DNA of 64,000 bases from Bradyrhizobium sp. S69 (GCF_009766005.1 NZ_LMUK01000060.1:565011-629010); one strand, 5' to 3'. Positions 50,327-59,825 are shown, counted from the first letter of the stretch. Made by a program: numbers and translations. The notes: a model not told the origin generated them from the sequence alone.

Positions 50327-51087
50327 GCCCGGCTCACGGCCTGGCGGCCGCGATCCATCGCGGCGCGCATCGCGCGGACGGTTTCACCGAGGCCGACGAA
50401 CAGCGCCTCGCCCAGCATGAAGTAGCCGATATTCAATTCGGCGATCTCGGGCAGGCCAGCGATCGTCTCCGCCGTCTGGTAATCGAGGCCGTGCCCGGCG
50501 TGAACCTCCAGCCCCGCGGAGCGGGCGAGCGCCGCTCCCTTGACGATGCGCTGCCATTCGGCTTCCGCTTTCGCGGCATCGCCGTCCACCACGGCATCGC
50601 ACCAGGCGCCGGTGTGAATTTCGATCACCGGCGCGCGCAGTTCTGCCGCCATCTCGATCTGACGCGGGTCGGCGGCAATGAACAGCGACACCCGGATCCC
50701 GGCGTCGTTCAATTGCGCGATGAAGGGTTTGAGCGCGTTGTGCTGGCCGATCACGTCGAGACCGCCCTCGGTGGTCAGTTCTTCCCGCCGCTCCGGCACC
50801 AGGCACACCGCGTGAGGTTTGGTCGCGAGCGAAATCCGCAGCATGTCCGCGGTCGCCGCCATCTCGAAATTCAGCGGCTTTGAAATCCCGGCTTTCAGCC
50901 GCGCCATGTCGTCGTCGCGGATGTGGCGCCGGTCCTCGCGCAGATGCGCGGTAATGCCGTCGGCACCAGCCTCGATCGCAACCTGGGCGGCGCGCAGCGG
51001 ATCCGGCCGCTCGCCTCCCCTCGCGTTGCGCAAGGTGGCGACGTGATCGACATTGACGCCGAGACGCAGGGGGGGAAGTTTGAGCAT
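50323..51087 (-). CDS. pdxJ: Pyridoxine 5'-phosphate synthase
   Basis: A 254-residue TIM barrel that makes PNP from 1-deoxy-xylulose 5-phosphate and 3-amino-1-hydroxyacetone phosphate. Motifs: LRLGVNVDHVATLRNARGG, GITAHLREDRRHI (catalytic His), NFEMAAT, PVIEIHTGAW and HAGHGLDY. The ATG of MLKLPPLRL is used; the 17-codon extension upstream belongs to a repeat element. It follows rsh downstream of that repeat. Confidence 0.97.
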   Translation of the reverse strand: MLKLPPLRLGVNVDHVATLRNARGGERPDPLRAAQVAIEAGADGITAHLREDRRHIRDDDMARLKAGISKPLNFEMAATADMLRISLATKPHAVCLVPERREELTTEGGLDVIGQHNALKPFIAQLNDAGIRVSLFIAADPRQIEMAAELRAPVIEIHTGAWCDAVVDGDAAKAEAEWQRIVKGAALARSAGLEVHAGHGLDYQTAETIAGLPEIAELNIGYFMLGEALFVGLGETVRAMRAAMDRGRQAVSRA

Positions 51088-51107
51088 GACGAACTCGCTA
51101 ACCCGAT

Positions 51108-51183
51108 TGTCATGCGCGGGCTCGACCCGCGCATCCATCTACTTGAGAAAGATGGATTGCCGGGTCAAGCCCGGCAATGACGA
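51108..51183. repeat. Palindromic repeat with CGGGCTCGACCCG core
   Basis: TGTCATGCGCGGGCTCGAC and GGGTCAAGCCCGGCAATGACG are imperfect arms around ATCCATCTACTTGAGAAAGATGGAT. It lies between rsh and pdxJ, related to the copy at 32827-32918. Confidence 0.85.
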
Positions 51184-51189
51184 AAAAAG

Positions 51190-53508
51190 CTACCCATTGA
51201 CGCGTTCGACCCGTGCGACGACGGCCTTGGCGCGCAACTGGGCGATGATAGCGCTGAGATGCTTGAGGTCATAGACCTCGAGATCAATGGTGAGTTCGGT
51301 GAAATCCGGCGAGCGCCTCGACATGCTGATGTTGTCGATATTGCCGTCGTGCTCGGCGATCACGGTGGCGACCTGGGCAAGGCTTCCGGGTTCGTTGACG
51401 TTGTCCACCATGATCCGCGCCGGAAAGCGCTGCGGCGTCGTATCGTCGACATCCCAGCGCACGTCGAGCCAGCGCTCCGGCTCCTCCTCGAAATCCCGCA
51501 GCGCCGGCGACTGGATCGGATAGATCGTGATGCCCTCGCCCGGCGAGACGATCCCGACGATCCGGTCGCCCGGCACGGCGCCGCCGTTCGGCGCGAACTT
51601 GATCGGCAAATCCGAATTGATGCCTCGGATCGGAATAGCGGACGGGCTGCGCGCGGGATCGGACGGCGATTTCAGCTTCAGCTTGTCGGCAAGGCTCTTT
51701 TTGGCGCCGAACCGCCCGATGCGCTCTTCCTTGTAGTCCGGATACATCGCCCGGGCGACGTCGGAGGCCTTCAACTCGCCGCGTCCCACCGAGGCCATCA
51801 CGTCGTCGATCGAGGCCCGCGCCAGCCGCGGCAGCGCCCCCTTCAGCTTGTCGTCGGCGTATTCGATCTTGGCGCGCACGAACAGACGTTCCACGATGCG
51901 GCGGCCGAGGCCGGCATATTGATCGCGCACGGCGGTGCGGGTCGCGCGCCGGATCGCCGCCCGTGCCTTGCCGGTCACCGCGAGCGCTTCCCACGCCGAC
52001 GGCGGTGCTGCCTGCGCCTTCGAGGTGAGCACTTCCACCTCGTCGCCGTTTTGCAGTTCGGACGACAATGGCGCGAACTTGCCGTTGATCTTGCAGCCGA
52101 CCGCGCTGTTGCCGACATCGGTATGCACGGCATAGGCAAAATCGATCACATTGGCCTGGCGCGGCAGCGCGATCAGTTTTCCCTTCGGGGTGAAGCAGAA
52201 CACCTGGTCGTGAAACAGCTCGAGCTTGGTGTGTTCGAGAAACTCTTCCGGATTGGCACTTTCGGACAGGATCCCGATGGTACGACGCAACCAGGCGAAG
52301 GCATTGGATTCTCGCTTGAGCAGTTCGGTCGGCGAGCCCACGCCATCCTTGTAGAAGGCATGCGCGGCGATGCCGAGCTCCGCGATCTGGTCCATCTCCT
52401 CGGTTCGGATCTGCAGCTCGACGCGCTGATTGCCAGGCCCGATCACCGTGGTGTGGATCGAGCGGTAGTCGTTCTGCTTCGGTGTCGAGATGTAATCCTT
52501 GAACCGGCCGGGCACCACCGGCCAGGTCGTGTGCACGACGCCGAGTGCGCGATAGCAGGCCTCGACGGAATCCAGCACGACGCGGAATCCGAAGATGTCG
52601 GACAATTGCTCGAAGCCGACCGACTTGCGCTCCATCTTGGTCCAGATCGAAAACGGCTGCTTGCGCCGGCCATAGACATGCGCGGCCATGCCGTTCTTTT
52701 GCAGGTTCCGCGAGAGCTGGCTTTCGATTTCACCGATCAGATTGCGGTTACGTTCGGCAAGCGAATCCAGCCGCTGCATCACCACCGCGTGGGCTTCCGG
52801 ATCGAGCATGCGGAACGACAGGTCCTCGAGCTCTTCCCGCATCTCCTGCATGCCCATGCGGCCGGCGAGCGGCCCATAGATGTCGAGGGTTTCCTCGGCG
52901 ATGCGACGGCGGGACGCGGGCGGCACAAATTCCAGCGTCCGCATATTGTGCAGGCGGTCGGCCAATTTGATCAGCAGCACGCGCACGTCGTCGGCGATCG
53001 CCAGCAGTAGCTTGCGCAGGTTTTCAGCCTGCTTGGCCTCACGCGAAACCAGCTCCAGCCGCTTCAGCTTGGTGAGGCCCTCGACCAGCGCACCGATTTC
53101 GTGCCCGAAGATCTGGTCGATTTCGGCGCGGGTGGCCTCGGTATCCTCGATGGTGTCGTGCAGCAGCGCCGCGACGATGGTGGCATCGTCCAGCTTGAGG
53201 TCGGTGAGGATCGCCGCCACTTCCAGCGGATGCGAAAAATAGGGATCGCCGGACGCCCGGGTCTGGGTGCCGTGCGCCTTCATGGCGTAGACATAGGCGC
53301 GGTTCAGCATGTCTTCGTTGGTGTCCGGGTTGTAAGACCGAACCCGCTCAACCAGATCATATTGCCGCATCATGCGCGTGCGCGGCGACTTGGCCGCCTT
53401 GACCGAATCCTTGGCCGTCTCCTTGGCGGCCTCACGCAGGACAGGCGCCACGGCGACCGAATCGTTCGCGGCCTGCATCTGCCGGGGGGTGCGACGCCAA
53501 CTCACCAT
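51190..53508 (-). CDS. rsh: Bifunctional (p)ppGpp synthetase/hydrolase (Rsh)
   Basis: A 772-residue RelA/SpoT homologue controlling the stringent response. Domain order: HD hydrolase (YFSHPLEVAAILTDLKLDDATIVAALLHDTIEDT), synthetase (GRRKQPFSIWTKMERKS...FGFRVVLDSVEACYRALG), TGS (HTDVGNSAVGCKINGKFAPLSSEL), helical, and ACT (PGSLAQVATVIAEHDGNIDNISM). Both catalytic sites look intact, so it should be bifunctional. The ATG of MVSWRRTP is chosen over later starts because an AAGG site precedes it. It sits between rpoZ and pdxJ, the standard alphaproteobacterial order. Confidence 0.97.
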   Translation of the reverse strand: MVSWRRTPRQMQAANDSVAVAPVLREAAKETAKDSVKAAKSPRTRMMRQYDLVERVRSYNPDTNEDMLNRAYVYAMKAHGTQTRASGDPYFSHPLEVAAILTDLKLDDATIVAALLHDTIEDTEATRAEIDQIFGHEIGALVEGLTKLKRLELVSREAKQAENLRKLLLAIADDVRVLLIKLADRLHNMRTLEFVPPASRRRIAEETLDIYGPLAGRMGMQEMREELEDLSFRMLDPEAHAVVMQRLDSLAERNRNLIGEIESQLSRNLQKNGMAAHVYGRRKQPFSIWTKMERKSVGFEQLSDIFGFRVVLDSVEACYRALGVVHTTWPVVPGRFKDYISTPKQNDYRSIHTTVIGPGNQRVELQIRTEEMDQIAELGIAAHAFYKDGVGSPTELLKRESNAFAWLRRTIGILSESANPEEFLEHTKLELFHDQVFCFTPKGKLIALPRQANVIDFAYAVHTDVGNSAVGCKINGKFAPLSSELQNGDEVEVLTSKAQAAPPSAWEALAVTGKARAAIRRATRTAVRDQYAGLGRRIVERLFVRAKIEYADDKLKGALPRLARASIDDVMASVGRGELKASDVARAMYPDYKEERIGRFGAKKSLADKLKLKSPSDPARSPSAIPIRGINSDLPIKFAPNGGAVPGDRIVGIVSPGEGITIYPIQSPALRDFEEEPERWLDVRWDVDDTTPQRFPARIMVDNVNEPGSLAQVATVIAEHDGNIDNISMSRRSPDFTELTIDLEVYDLKHLSAIIAQLRAKAVVARVERVNG

Positions 53509-53749
53509 CGAATCACTGCCTTCGTGCGGACCATCGGATGCGGCCCGCCTCACCGTACAATCTAGTGCGTTTTCGAGCGACGCTGCATCTTAAGGTACGG
53601 CAAGGTGCGGCGGAAACGCTCGATTTTTCAAAACGGTGCGCAGTCTAACGCGAAACCGGCGCCCCGCTGATCAATTCGAGGACAGCTCCGCGGAATCGCG
53701 CCTGCGCCCGAGAGAGACCCAAGGTAACCATAAAAACCCCAACAAAAGC

Positions 53750-53777
53750 AAAGGCCCAGGCGAATGCCTGGGCCTTT
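53750..53777 (-). terminator. Intrinsic terminator of rpoZ
   Basis: A perfect 12-bp stem AAAGGCCCAGGC/GCCTGGGCCTTT with a 4-base loop is followed on the minus strand by TGCTTTTGTTGGGGTTTTTATGG. Confidence 0.85.
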
Positions 53778-53824
53778 GGTGAACAAGATTGGTCCGGGAC
53801 AGCCGGAGCCGCGAGATGGACGGC

Positions 53825-54217
53825 TTATTCGTCCTCTTCGGGCTGCTCTTCCGGCGGGGCGAGGCCTTCGAGACCCTTCAGCAGCTCTTCCTCGGTCATG
53901 CGTTCGACCGCGACTTCGGTGTCGTCGGCATCGACGCTGGCGCCCGCCGAACCGATCAAAGGCACCGTATCGGGCTCGGGCTCATCGACTTCGACGAATT
54001 TCTGCAGCGAATGGACCAGTTCTTCGCGCAAATCCTCGGGCGATATCGTCGAATCCGCGATTTCTCGCAGCGATACAACCGGATTTTTATCGTTATCCCG
54101 ATCGATCGTCAGCTGCGAGCCGGATGAGATCATGCGGGCGCGATGCGCCGCCAGCAAAACCAGGTCAAACCGGTTGTCGACCTTATCAATACAATCTTCC
54201 ACGGTGACGCGCGCCAT
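53825..54217 (-). CDS. rpoZ: DNA-directed RNA polymerase subunit omega
   Basis: A 130-residue omega subunit that helps assemble RNA polymerase. The N-terminal MARVTVEDCIDKVDNRFDLVLLAAHRARMISSG is diagnostic. The C-terminal half is long and acidic (VEVDEPEPDTVPLIG...PPEEQPEEDE), typical of alphaproteobacteria. It is upstream of rsh, the usual spoT neighbour. Confidence 0.96.
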   Translation of the reverse strand: MARVTVEDCIDKVDNRFDLVLLAAHRARMISSGSQLTIDRDNDKNPVVSLREIADSTISPEDLREELVHSLQKFVEVDEPEPDTVPLIGSAGASVDADDTEVAVERMTEEELLKGLEGLAPPEEQPEEDE

Positions 54218-54584
54218 CGACTGTCGCTCCGTTAAATTGGGACCGAAAATGCAGGTTGAACCCGCTAGTTATAGCGACCGGCGGCCTTGCGCAAGACCCA
54301 TTTGTGATTTGGCCGACGCAACCGGCCCTGTTAACGGAAGCCGGGGCCAGGAGGCCGGAGCGTCCAGACATGCCCAGAAACGTCTCTGGCACTGTCCGCG
54401 ACAAGAAATTGCTTCATAAAAAGTAAGCACTTCATTACAAGTCGAAAGGACGGGTTTTTCGCCCTCGCCAGACCACATTTGCGGTGACGTTGGCGAGTTG
54501 GATTTTCCGAACTTAGACAGCCTCCCCGGCAACGCGCGGCCGGTCGCCGCCGCGCCAAAAACGTTCACAACGCGAGTAAACTTG
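54218..54584. other. Divergent intergenic region rpoZ / NYN gene
   Basis: The 367 bases hold the two divergent promoters. I see no gene or RNA element; an AT-richer stretch at 54410-54440 is the best promoter candidate for the plus strand. Confidence 0.4.
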
Positions 54585-55214
54585 ATGTCATCTCCTTCGA
54601 ACAAGATCGCGCTTTTTATCGATGGCGCCAACCTTTATGCGACCGCCAAGACTCTCGGCTTCGACATCGATTACAAACGTCTGCTTAAAGAATTTCAAAG
54701 CCGCGGCACCTTGGTACGCGCGTTCTATTACACGGCGATTATCGAGGATCAGGAATATTCGTCGATTCGTCCGTTGATCGACTGGCTCGACTACAACGGC
54801 TACACCGTGGTCACCAAGGCGACCAAGGAATTCATCGATGCCAGCGGCCGCCGCAAGGTCAAGGGCAACATGGACATCGAGCTCGCGGTCGATGCGATGG
54901 AGCTCGCCGAGCACGTCGATCAGATCGTGCTGTTTTCCGGCGATGGCGATTTCCGCTCGCTGGTCGAGGCGGTGCAACGCCGCGGCGTCCGGGTTACCGT
55001 GATCTCGACCATTTCGAGCCAGCCGCCGATGATCGCCGACGAATTGCGGCGCCAGGCCGACGTCTTCACCGACCTTGTGGAACTGCAATCCAAGCTCGGC
55101 CGCGACCCGTCCGAGCGTCCCGCCCCGCGCGAGCCGCGTCATCATGCGCCGCAATTCCTGCAGCGCGCGACCACCATGGCGCCGAGGGCTGATGACGACG
55201 ACTTCGAGGACTAG
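54585..55214 (+). CDS. NYN-domain (LabA/DUF88-type) putative nuclease
   Basis: A 209-residue PIN-like NYN protein. Acidic active-site candidates are in IALFIDGANLY, KGNMDIELAVDAMELA and VLFSGDGDFRSLVEAV. NYN proteins are metal-dependent RNases; in rhizobia this family is annotated as LabA/DUF88. The ATG at 54585 is used. The C-terminal tail is basic and Pro-rich. The next gene starts 23 bases before this stop, so they are translationally coupled. Confidence 0.92.
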   Translation: MSSPSNKIALFIDGANLYATAKTLGFDIDYKRLLKEFQSRGTLVRAFYYTAIIEDQEYSSIRPLIDWLDYNGYTVVTKATKEFIDASGRRKVKGNMDIELAVDAMELAEHVDQIVLFSGDGDFRSLVEAVQRRGVRVTVISTISSQPPMIADELRRQADVFTDLVELQSKLGRDPSERPAPREPRHHAPQFLQRATTMAPRADDDDFED

Positions 55215-55890
55215 GAAAGTCAGCGCGAACGGCAAACCGCCGCTCGCCCTCACATTCCTCCCCGGCTCCGATCCCGATCGCAATTGCCCGCTCTGTCCAA
55301 GACTGGTGAGTTTCCGCGAGGAAGCGCGCGCGCGCCATCCTGAATGGTTCAATTCGCCGGTGCCGTCGTTTGGCGATCCCGCCGGTCGGCTCGCGATCGT
55401 CGGCCTCGCGCCCGGCATGCAGGGCGCCAACCGCACCGGGCGACCCTTTACCGGCGATTACGCCGGAGACCTGCTGTATGCGACCCTGCTCGAATACGGC
55501 TTTGCCAAGGGCGTCTATCAGGCGCGCCCCGACGACGGCATGACACTGGTCGATTGCCGGATCATCAATGCAGTGAGTTGCGTGCCGCCGCAGAACAAGC
55601 CGCTGCCTGTGGAGATCAACACCTGCCGGCCATATCTGGTCGGAAAGATCGAGACCATGTCCAATCTGCGCGCGATCGTGGTGTTGGGACGGATAGCGCA
55701 CGATTCGACGTTGAAGGCGCTGGGCCTGCGCGCCGCGGCGGCGCCGTTTGGCCACGGCGCGATCCATCAGGCCGGCGCGCTGAAGCTTTACGACAGCTAT
55801 CATTGCTCGCGTTACAACACCAATACGCGCGTGCTGACGCCCGACATGTTCCGCAGCGTGTTCGCGAAAGTGCGGGCGGATCTCGGTTAG
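55192..55890 (+). CDS. Uracil-DNA glycosylase, family 5 (UdgB type)
   Basis: A 232-residue family-5 UDG. Conserved motifs: NCPLCPRLVSFREEARARHPEW with the two Cys of a possible Fe-S cluster, motif A LAPGMQGANRTGRPFTGDYAGD, VLGRIAHDS and HCSRYNTNT near the end. It removes uracil, and often hypoxanthine, from DNA. It overlaps the NYN gene by 23 bases; the pairing suggests a nucleic-acid repair unit. Confidence 0.9.
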   Translation: MTTTSRTRKVSANGKPPLALTFLPGSDPDRNCPLCPRLVSFREEARARHPEWFNSPVPSFGDPAGRLAIVGLAPGMQGANRTGRPFTGDYAGDLLYATLLEYGFAKGVYQARPDDGMTLVDCRIINAVSCVPPQNKPLPVEINTCRPYLVGKIETMSNLRAIVVLGRIAHDSTLKALGLRAAAAPFGHGAIHQAGALKLYDSYHCSRYNTNTRVLTPDMFRSVFAKVRADLG

Positions 55891-55912
55891 CTTCGAAAAG
55901 CCTGGAAGCCTC

Positions 55913-57061
55913 TCAACGCAGCCGTCGCGCCAAAGCCGCAACAAAACGGTCGACGTCGGCCTCGTCGTTGAAGACGTGCGGCGCAACGCGCAGGCGACCA
56001 AGACGCGCGGTGACGTAGATGCCTTCGGATGCAAGCCCCTCGATCAGCCCTTGCGGCATTGCCTGCGCGAAGGAGAGGCTCAGAATATGCGGCGCCCGCA
56101 ACCGGCGATCCGCGATGGAGAAGCCGATCCCGCGAACGCCCTCGGCGATACGCTCCGTCAACAAAGCCAGACGCTGCGCGACGGCCAAGGCGCCCCACTC
56201 GGCCATCATTTCCATGCCGATCGCCGCCATCTCCATCGAGATAAAATGGTCACGCTCGCCCATGTCGAAACGCCGTGCATCTGCGACATAGCGAAGGTCC
56301 GTGAAATAGACCTCGTTCTCGGCGCGAACGTTGCGGCGGCCGGCCGCCGTCTGCTCCAGCGGCACGCCCCCCTGATGACGCTTCGCCAGATACATGAACG
56401 CCCGACCGTACGGGCCGAGCAGCCACTTGTACGTCGGAAAGATCACAAAGTCCGGGTCGAGACGGCTGACGTCCATCGTCAGCACGCCGGCGCTTTGCGT
56501 CGCGTCGATGAGAAAGACCGCCCCCTGCCGCTTCAGCACGGCGGCCACCGCATCGACGTCGATCAGCCCCCCGTCCGACCAATGCACCGACGAGATCGAG
56601 GCCAGGCCGACCGGCGGCGCGCCCGGCCGCTCGATCGCGGCGAGAACCGCCGAGGTCCAGTCACCGTCGTCCGGCCGGCGCACCGTATCGACGGTAAATC
56701 CTTCCGCCTCCGCCCGCATCCGCCATTCGAGCACCGGGGAGGAATGATCGTCTTCCAGCACGATGACGCGGGCACCGCGGGCGATCGCAAATAGCTTCGC
56801 CGCCGTCGCGACGCCGTAGCTGACCGAAGGGATCAGCGCGACGTCGGCGGGATCGGCATGGATCAACGCGGCGGCAGCCGCGCGCGCGCGTTCGTGCTGC
56901 CGGTTCGCAAAGCCGGCGTCGAGCGTCCAGGGAGCGCCCTTGCGTCCCACCGCGGCGCAGCCGGCTTCCAGCGTTTTCAGCGGCAACGGGCTATAGGATG
57001 CCGAACTCAAATAGCAGATGTCGCGCGGCATCTCGAACAGGTGGCGCTGGGAGGCAAGCAT
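55913..57061 (-). CDS. Aminotransferase class V family PLP enzyme
   Basis: A 382-residue PLP fold-type I enzyme of the class V (NifS/isopenicillin-epimerase-like) group. The PLP Lys lies in VIFPTYKWLLGPYGRAF; DATQSAGVLTMD contains the PLP-Asp; SSASYSPLPLKTLEAG fits the N-terminal motif. Substrate is unknown (cysteine desulfurase, kynureninase-like or selenocysteine lyase-like are possible). It is convergent with the UDG gene. Confidence 0.88.
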   Translation of the reverse strand: MLASQRHLFEMPRDICYLSSASYSPLPLKTLEAGCAAVGRKGAPWTLDAGFANRQHERARAAAAALIHADPADVALIPSVSYGVATAAKLFAIARGARVIVLEDDHSSPVLEWRMRAEAEGFTVDTVRRPDDGDWTSAVLAAIERPGAPPVGLASISSVHWSDGGLIDVDAVAAVLKRQGAVFLIDATQSAGVLTMDVSRLDPDFVIFPTYKWLLGPYGRAFMYLAKRHQGGVPLEQTAAGRRNVRAENEVYFTDLRYVADARRFDMGERDHFISMEMAAIGMEMMAEWGALAVAQRLALLTERIAEGVRGIGFSIADRRLRAPHILSLSFAQAMPQGLIEGLASEGIYVTARLGRLRVAPHVFNDEADVDRFVAALARRLR

Positions 57062-57089
57062 TGGATTCTCTTGGCTGGAAAGAGCGCCG

Positions 57090-57665
57090 CTAAACCGGAT
57101 TGTGCTTCAGCCACTCCAGCACATCACCGGCGTTTTGATCGGGTGGAAACACCGGATAGAACACATGCGTGATACGCCCGTCGTCGACGATCAGCGCCAG
57201 CCGCTTGATCAGGGTCAGGCCTGCCACCTGCATGGTCGGCAGCCTGAGCGCCTCGGTCAGCAACAGCTTTTCATCCGACAGAACCGGGAACGGCAGATGC
57301 AGCCGTGACGCCATTTCGGTTTGGTAGGTGTTGTCCTGGGTCGACAGGCCGAAGACGTGGGCAGCGCCCGCGGCCTTCAATTCGGCGAACAGATCACGGA
57401 ACGCACAGGTCTGCGGCGTGCAGCCGCGCGCGCCCGGGATCATGTCCCAGTCGTCGACCAGGCCGATCTTGCCGGGCTCGCCGGTCCGGGGATAGCCGAA
57501 CACCACGGTGCGGCCCGGCAGCGTCGACAGCGTCACCGACGTATCATCGGTCGCGAGCAGGCCGAGCGGCGGAATCGTCATGCCGACAAGATGCTTCGCC
57601 GCGCCATCATCGGCGGGTGCCGGGATTTTGCTCCAGTCGACGTCGAGCAGGTTTGATTGAGACAT
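57090..57665 (-). CDS. Peroxiredoxin / AhpC-TSA family protein
   Basis: A 191-residue thioredoxin-fold protein. The peroxidatic-site region reads DMIPGARGCTPQTCAFRDLFAELKAAGA; the two Cys (CTPQTC) sit where a Px-type motif would be. FGLSTQDNTYQTEMASRLHLPFPVLSDE is the usual peroxiredoxin core. It should reduce peroxides. It may be the second gene after the PLP enzyme in the opposite order on the minus strand, 28 bases upstream of it. Confidence 0.86.
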   Translation of the reverse strand: MSQSNLLDVDWSKIPAPADDGAAKHLVGMTIPPLGLLATDDTSVTLSTLPGRTVVFGYPRTGEPGKIGLVDDWDMIPGARGCTPQTCAFRDLFAELKAAGAAHVFGLSTQDNTYQTEMASRLHLPFPVLSDEKLLLTEALRLPTMQVAGLTLIKRLALIVDDGRITHVFYPVFPPDQNAGDVLEWLKHNPV

Positions 57666-57679
57666 TGGTTCGATCCTCT

Positions 57680-57755
57680 AGGTGGCGAATGGCGAGCGGT
57701 GAATAGAGGCGAAGGTAGTCTCCCATTCGCCATTCGCTACTCCCCTATTCGCCGC
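57680..57755. repeat. Palindromic GCGAATGGCGAG repeat, copy 2
   Basis: GGCGAATGGCGAGCGG near the left is mirrored by CCATTCGCCATTCGCTAC near the right, related to the copy at 27638-27692. Confidence 0.75.
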
Positions 57756-57756
57756 T

Positions 57757-58230
57757 TTATCCCCGCGCCCGCAGCAGGCGGCCCTTCTCGCGGCCCCAGT
57801 CGCGTTTCTTCTCGCTCTCTCGCTTGTCGTGCAGCTTCTTGCCCTTGGCGACCGCCAGCAACAGCTTGGCGCGACCGCGCTCGTTGAAATAGAGCTTGAG
57901 CGGGATCAGCGTCATGCCGTCGCGATCGACCGCGCCCATCAGCTTGTTGATCTGCTTTCGGTGCAGCAACAGCTTGCGCGGCCGTTTCGGCTCGTGGTTG
58001 AAGCGGTTGGCCTGCAGATATTCCGGGATATTGGCGTTGATCAGCCAAATCTCGCCATCCTTGGTATCCGCATAGGATTCCGCGATCGTGGTCTTGCCGT
58101 TGCGGATCGATTTGACCTCGGTCCCGGTCAGCGCGATCCCGGCCTCAAGCGTGTCCTCGATCGCATAGTTGAAGCGGGCCTTGCGGTTTTCGGCGACAAC
58201 CTTGATCGGGCGTTCGTTCTTCTCGGCCAC
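57757..58230 (-). CDS. smpB: SsrA-binding protein
   Basis: A 157-residue SmpB that binds tmRNA in trans-translation. ENRKARFNYAIEDTLEAGIALTGTEVKSIRNGK and PKRPRKLLLHRKQINKL are family motifs; the C-terminal tail (LHDKRESEKKRDWGREKG) is basic as required. It begins with GTG one base after the mscL stop and belongs to the dapA-mscL-smpB operon. Confidence 0.97.
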   Translation of the reverse strand: MAEKNERPIKVVAENRKARFNYAIEDTLEAGIALTGTEVKSIRNGKTTIAESYADTKDGEIWLINANIPEYLQANRFNHEPKRPRKLLLHRKQINKLMGAVDRDGMTLIPLKLYFNERGRAKLLLAVAKGKKLHDKRESEKKRDWGREKGRLLRARG

Positions 58231-58231
58231 A

Positions 58232-58648
58232 TCAAGCCTTCTTCAAGAGATCGCGAATCTCGGTGAGCAATTCTTCCTCGCGGGTCGGCTTCGGCGGCGC
58301 GGCCGGGGCTGCGGCATCCTTCCGCTTCAGCTTGTTCATGCCACGAATGACCATGAACAGCACGAAAGCGACGATGAGGAAGTTGATCGTCAGGGTCAGG
58401 AAGTTGCCCCAGGCCAGCACCGCGCCCTGCTTCTTGGCGTCGGCGAGATTGCCCGCCGTCACCGCCTTCGACAGGCCGGTGAAATAATTGGAAAAGTCGA
58501 GGCCGCCGGTGATCGAGCCGATGATCGGCATGATGATATCACTGACCAGCGAGGCCACGATGCCACCGAAGGCAGCGCCGATGATGACACCGACCGCGAG
58601 ATCGACCACGTTGCCCTTCATCGCGAAGTCACGGAATTCCTTGAGCAT
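58232..58648 (-). CDS. mscL: Large-conductance mechanosensitive channel
   Basis: A 138-residue pentameric channel that opens under osmotic shock. The N-terminal amphipathic FRDFAMKGNVVDLAVGVIIGAAFGGIVASL is TM1; FLTLTINFLIVAFVLFMVIRGMNKL is TM2. The C-terminal tail is Lys-rich (PAAPPKPTREEELLTEIRDLLKKA). It lies 57 bases downstream of dapA. Confidence 0.97.
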   Translation of the reverse strand: MLKEFRDFAMKGNVVDLAVGVIIGAAFGGIVASLVSDIIMPIIGSITGGLDFSNYFTGLSKAVTAGNLADAKKQGAVLAWGNFLTLTINFLIVAFVLFMVIRGMNKLKRKDAAAPAAPPKPTREEELLTEIRDLLKKA

Positions 58649-58704
58649 CTGCTACCCCTTTGCCTCTGCGGTATGTAACGAAACGTTCACGGCAAACTCG
58701 AATC

Positions 58705-59595
58705 CTAGTTGATCAGTCCTGCGTGCACCATCGCGCTGCGTACCGCCACGCGCGTGGGCTCCGATACCGGCACCATCGGCAGACGCAGTTTCTCATCCAT
58801 CTTGCCCAGCAGCGACAGCGCGTATTTCACCGGAGCGGGATTGGATTCGATGAAGAGATTGGTGTGCAGCGGCATCAGCTTGTCGTGCACCTTGAGCGCG
58901 GCGGCGACGTCGCCCTTCTGCCAGGCCGAGTGAAATTCGGCGCATAGCCGCGGCGCGACGTTGGAGGTGACGGAAATGCAGCCATGCCCGCCATGCGCCA
59001 TGTAACCGAGCACGGTGGCGTCCTCGCCCGACAACTGGTTGAAATCCTCGCCGAGCGCCGCGCGCTGCTGCGACACCCGCACCATGCTTGCGGTCGCATC
59101 CTTGACGCCGGCGATGTTCTTCAGTTCGAACAACCGCGCCATGGTGTCCACGCTCATGTCGATCACCGAGCGCGGCGGAATGTTGTAGATGATGATCGGA
59201 ATCCCGATCGCATCGTTGATCGCCTTGAAGTGCTGGTACATGCCTTCCTGGGTCGGCTTGTTGTAGTAGGGCGTCACCACCAGCACCGCGCTAGCGCCCG
59301 CCTTCTCCGCATGCTGCGCCAGCTCAATGGCTTCCTTGGTCGAGTTGGAGCCCGCGCCGGCGATCACGGGCACCCGGCCCTTGGCCTCCTCGATGCACCA
59401 TTCGACCACGCGCTTGTGCTCGTCATGGCTCACGGTCGGGCTTTCGCCGGTGGTGCCGACCGGCACCAGGCCGTTGGTCCCCTCGGCGATCTGCCAGTTG
59501 ACGAGGGAACGAAAGGCCGCCTCGTCCAGCGAGCCGTTTTTGAAGGGCGTGACCAAGGCGGTGAATGAGCCCCGAAAATTCGTCTTGGCTGCCAT
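58705..59595 (-). CDS. dapA: 4-hydroxy-tetrahydrodipicolinate synthase
   Basis: A 296-residue TIM barrel that condenses pyruvate with aspartate semialdehyde in lysine and diaminopimelate synthesis. Schiff-base Lys165 (GVKDATA), Tyr137 (IYNIPPRS) and TTGESPT are present. The ATG follows GGAGG. The dapA-mscL-smpB order is conserved in Rhizobiales. Confidence 0.97.
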   Translation of the reverse strand: MAAKTNFRGSFTALVTPFKNGSLDEAAFRSLVNWQIAEGTNGLVPVGTTGESPTVSHDEHKRVVEWCIEEAKGRVPVIAGAGSNSTKEAIELAQHAEKAGASAVLVVTPYYNKPTQEGMYQHFKAINDAIGIPIIIYNIPPRSVIDMSVDTMARLFELKNIAGVKDATASMVRVSQQRAALGEDFNQLSGEDATVLGYMAHGGHGCISVTSNVAPRLCAEFHSAWQKGDVAAALKVHDKLMPLHTNLFIESNPAPVKYALSLLGKMDEKLRLPMVPVSEPTRVAVRSAMVHAGLIN

Positions 59596-59825
59596 GGACT
59601 TCCTCCGAACGCGCCTTGAATGTTGTCTGAACCGATAAGGGACCAACTCATATCGGTTCTGGGGTCCCTGCGAAAGGCCCGCGCAAGCCCGGGTCCCGGC
59701 CGCGATTTTGCCGTGGTGATGGTGCAGACACCAGAAAAGCCCAGCGTAATTAGTATTTTGTCCACATATTCAAGCAAATAGACATTGTGCCCAGGGGAAT
59801 CGATGATTCGCCGCGAAGGAATGCC

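Noticed and set aside
51259..53010. A 583-codon plus-strand frame opposite rsh
   Set aside because: Antisense shadow of the Rsh gene, His/Arg-rich and without family or start signal.
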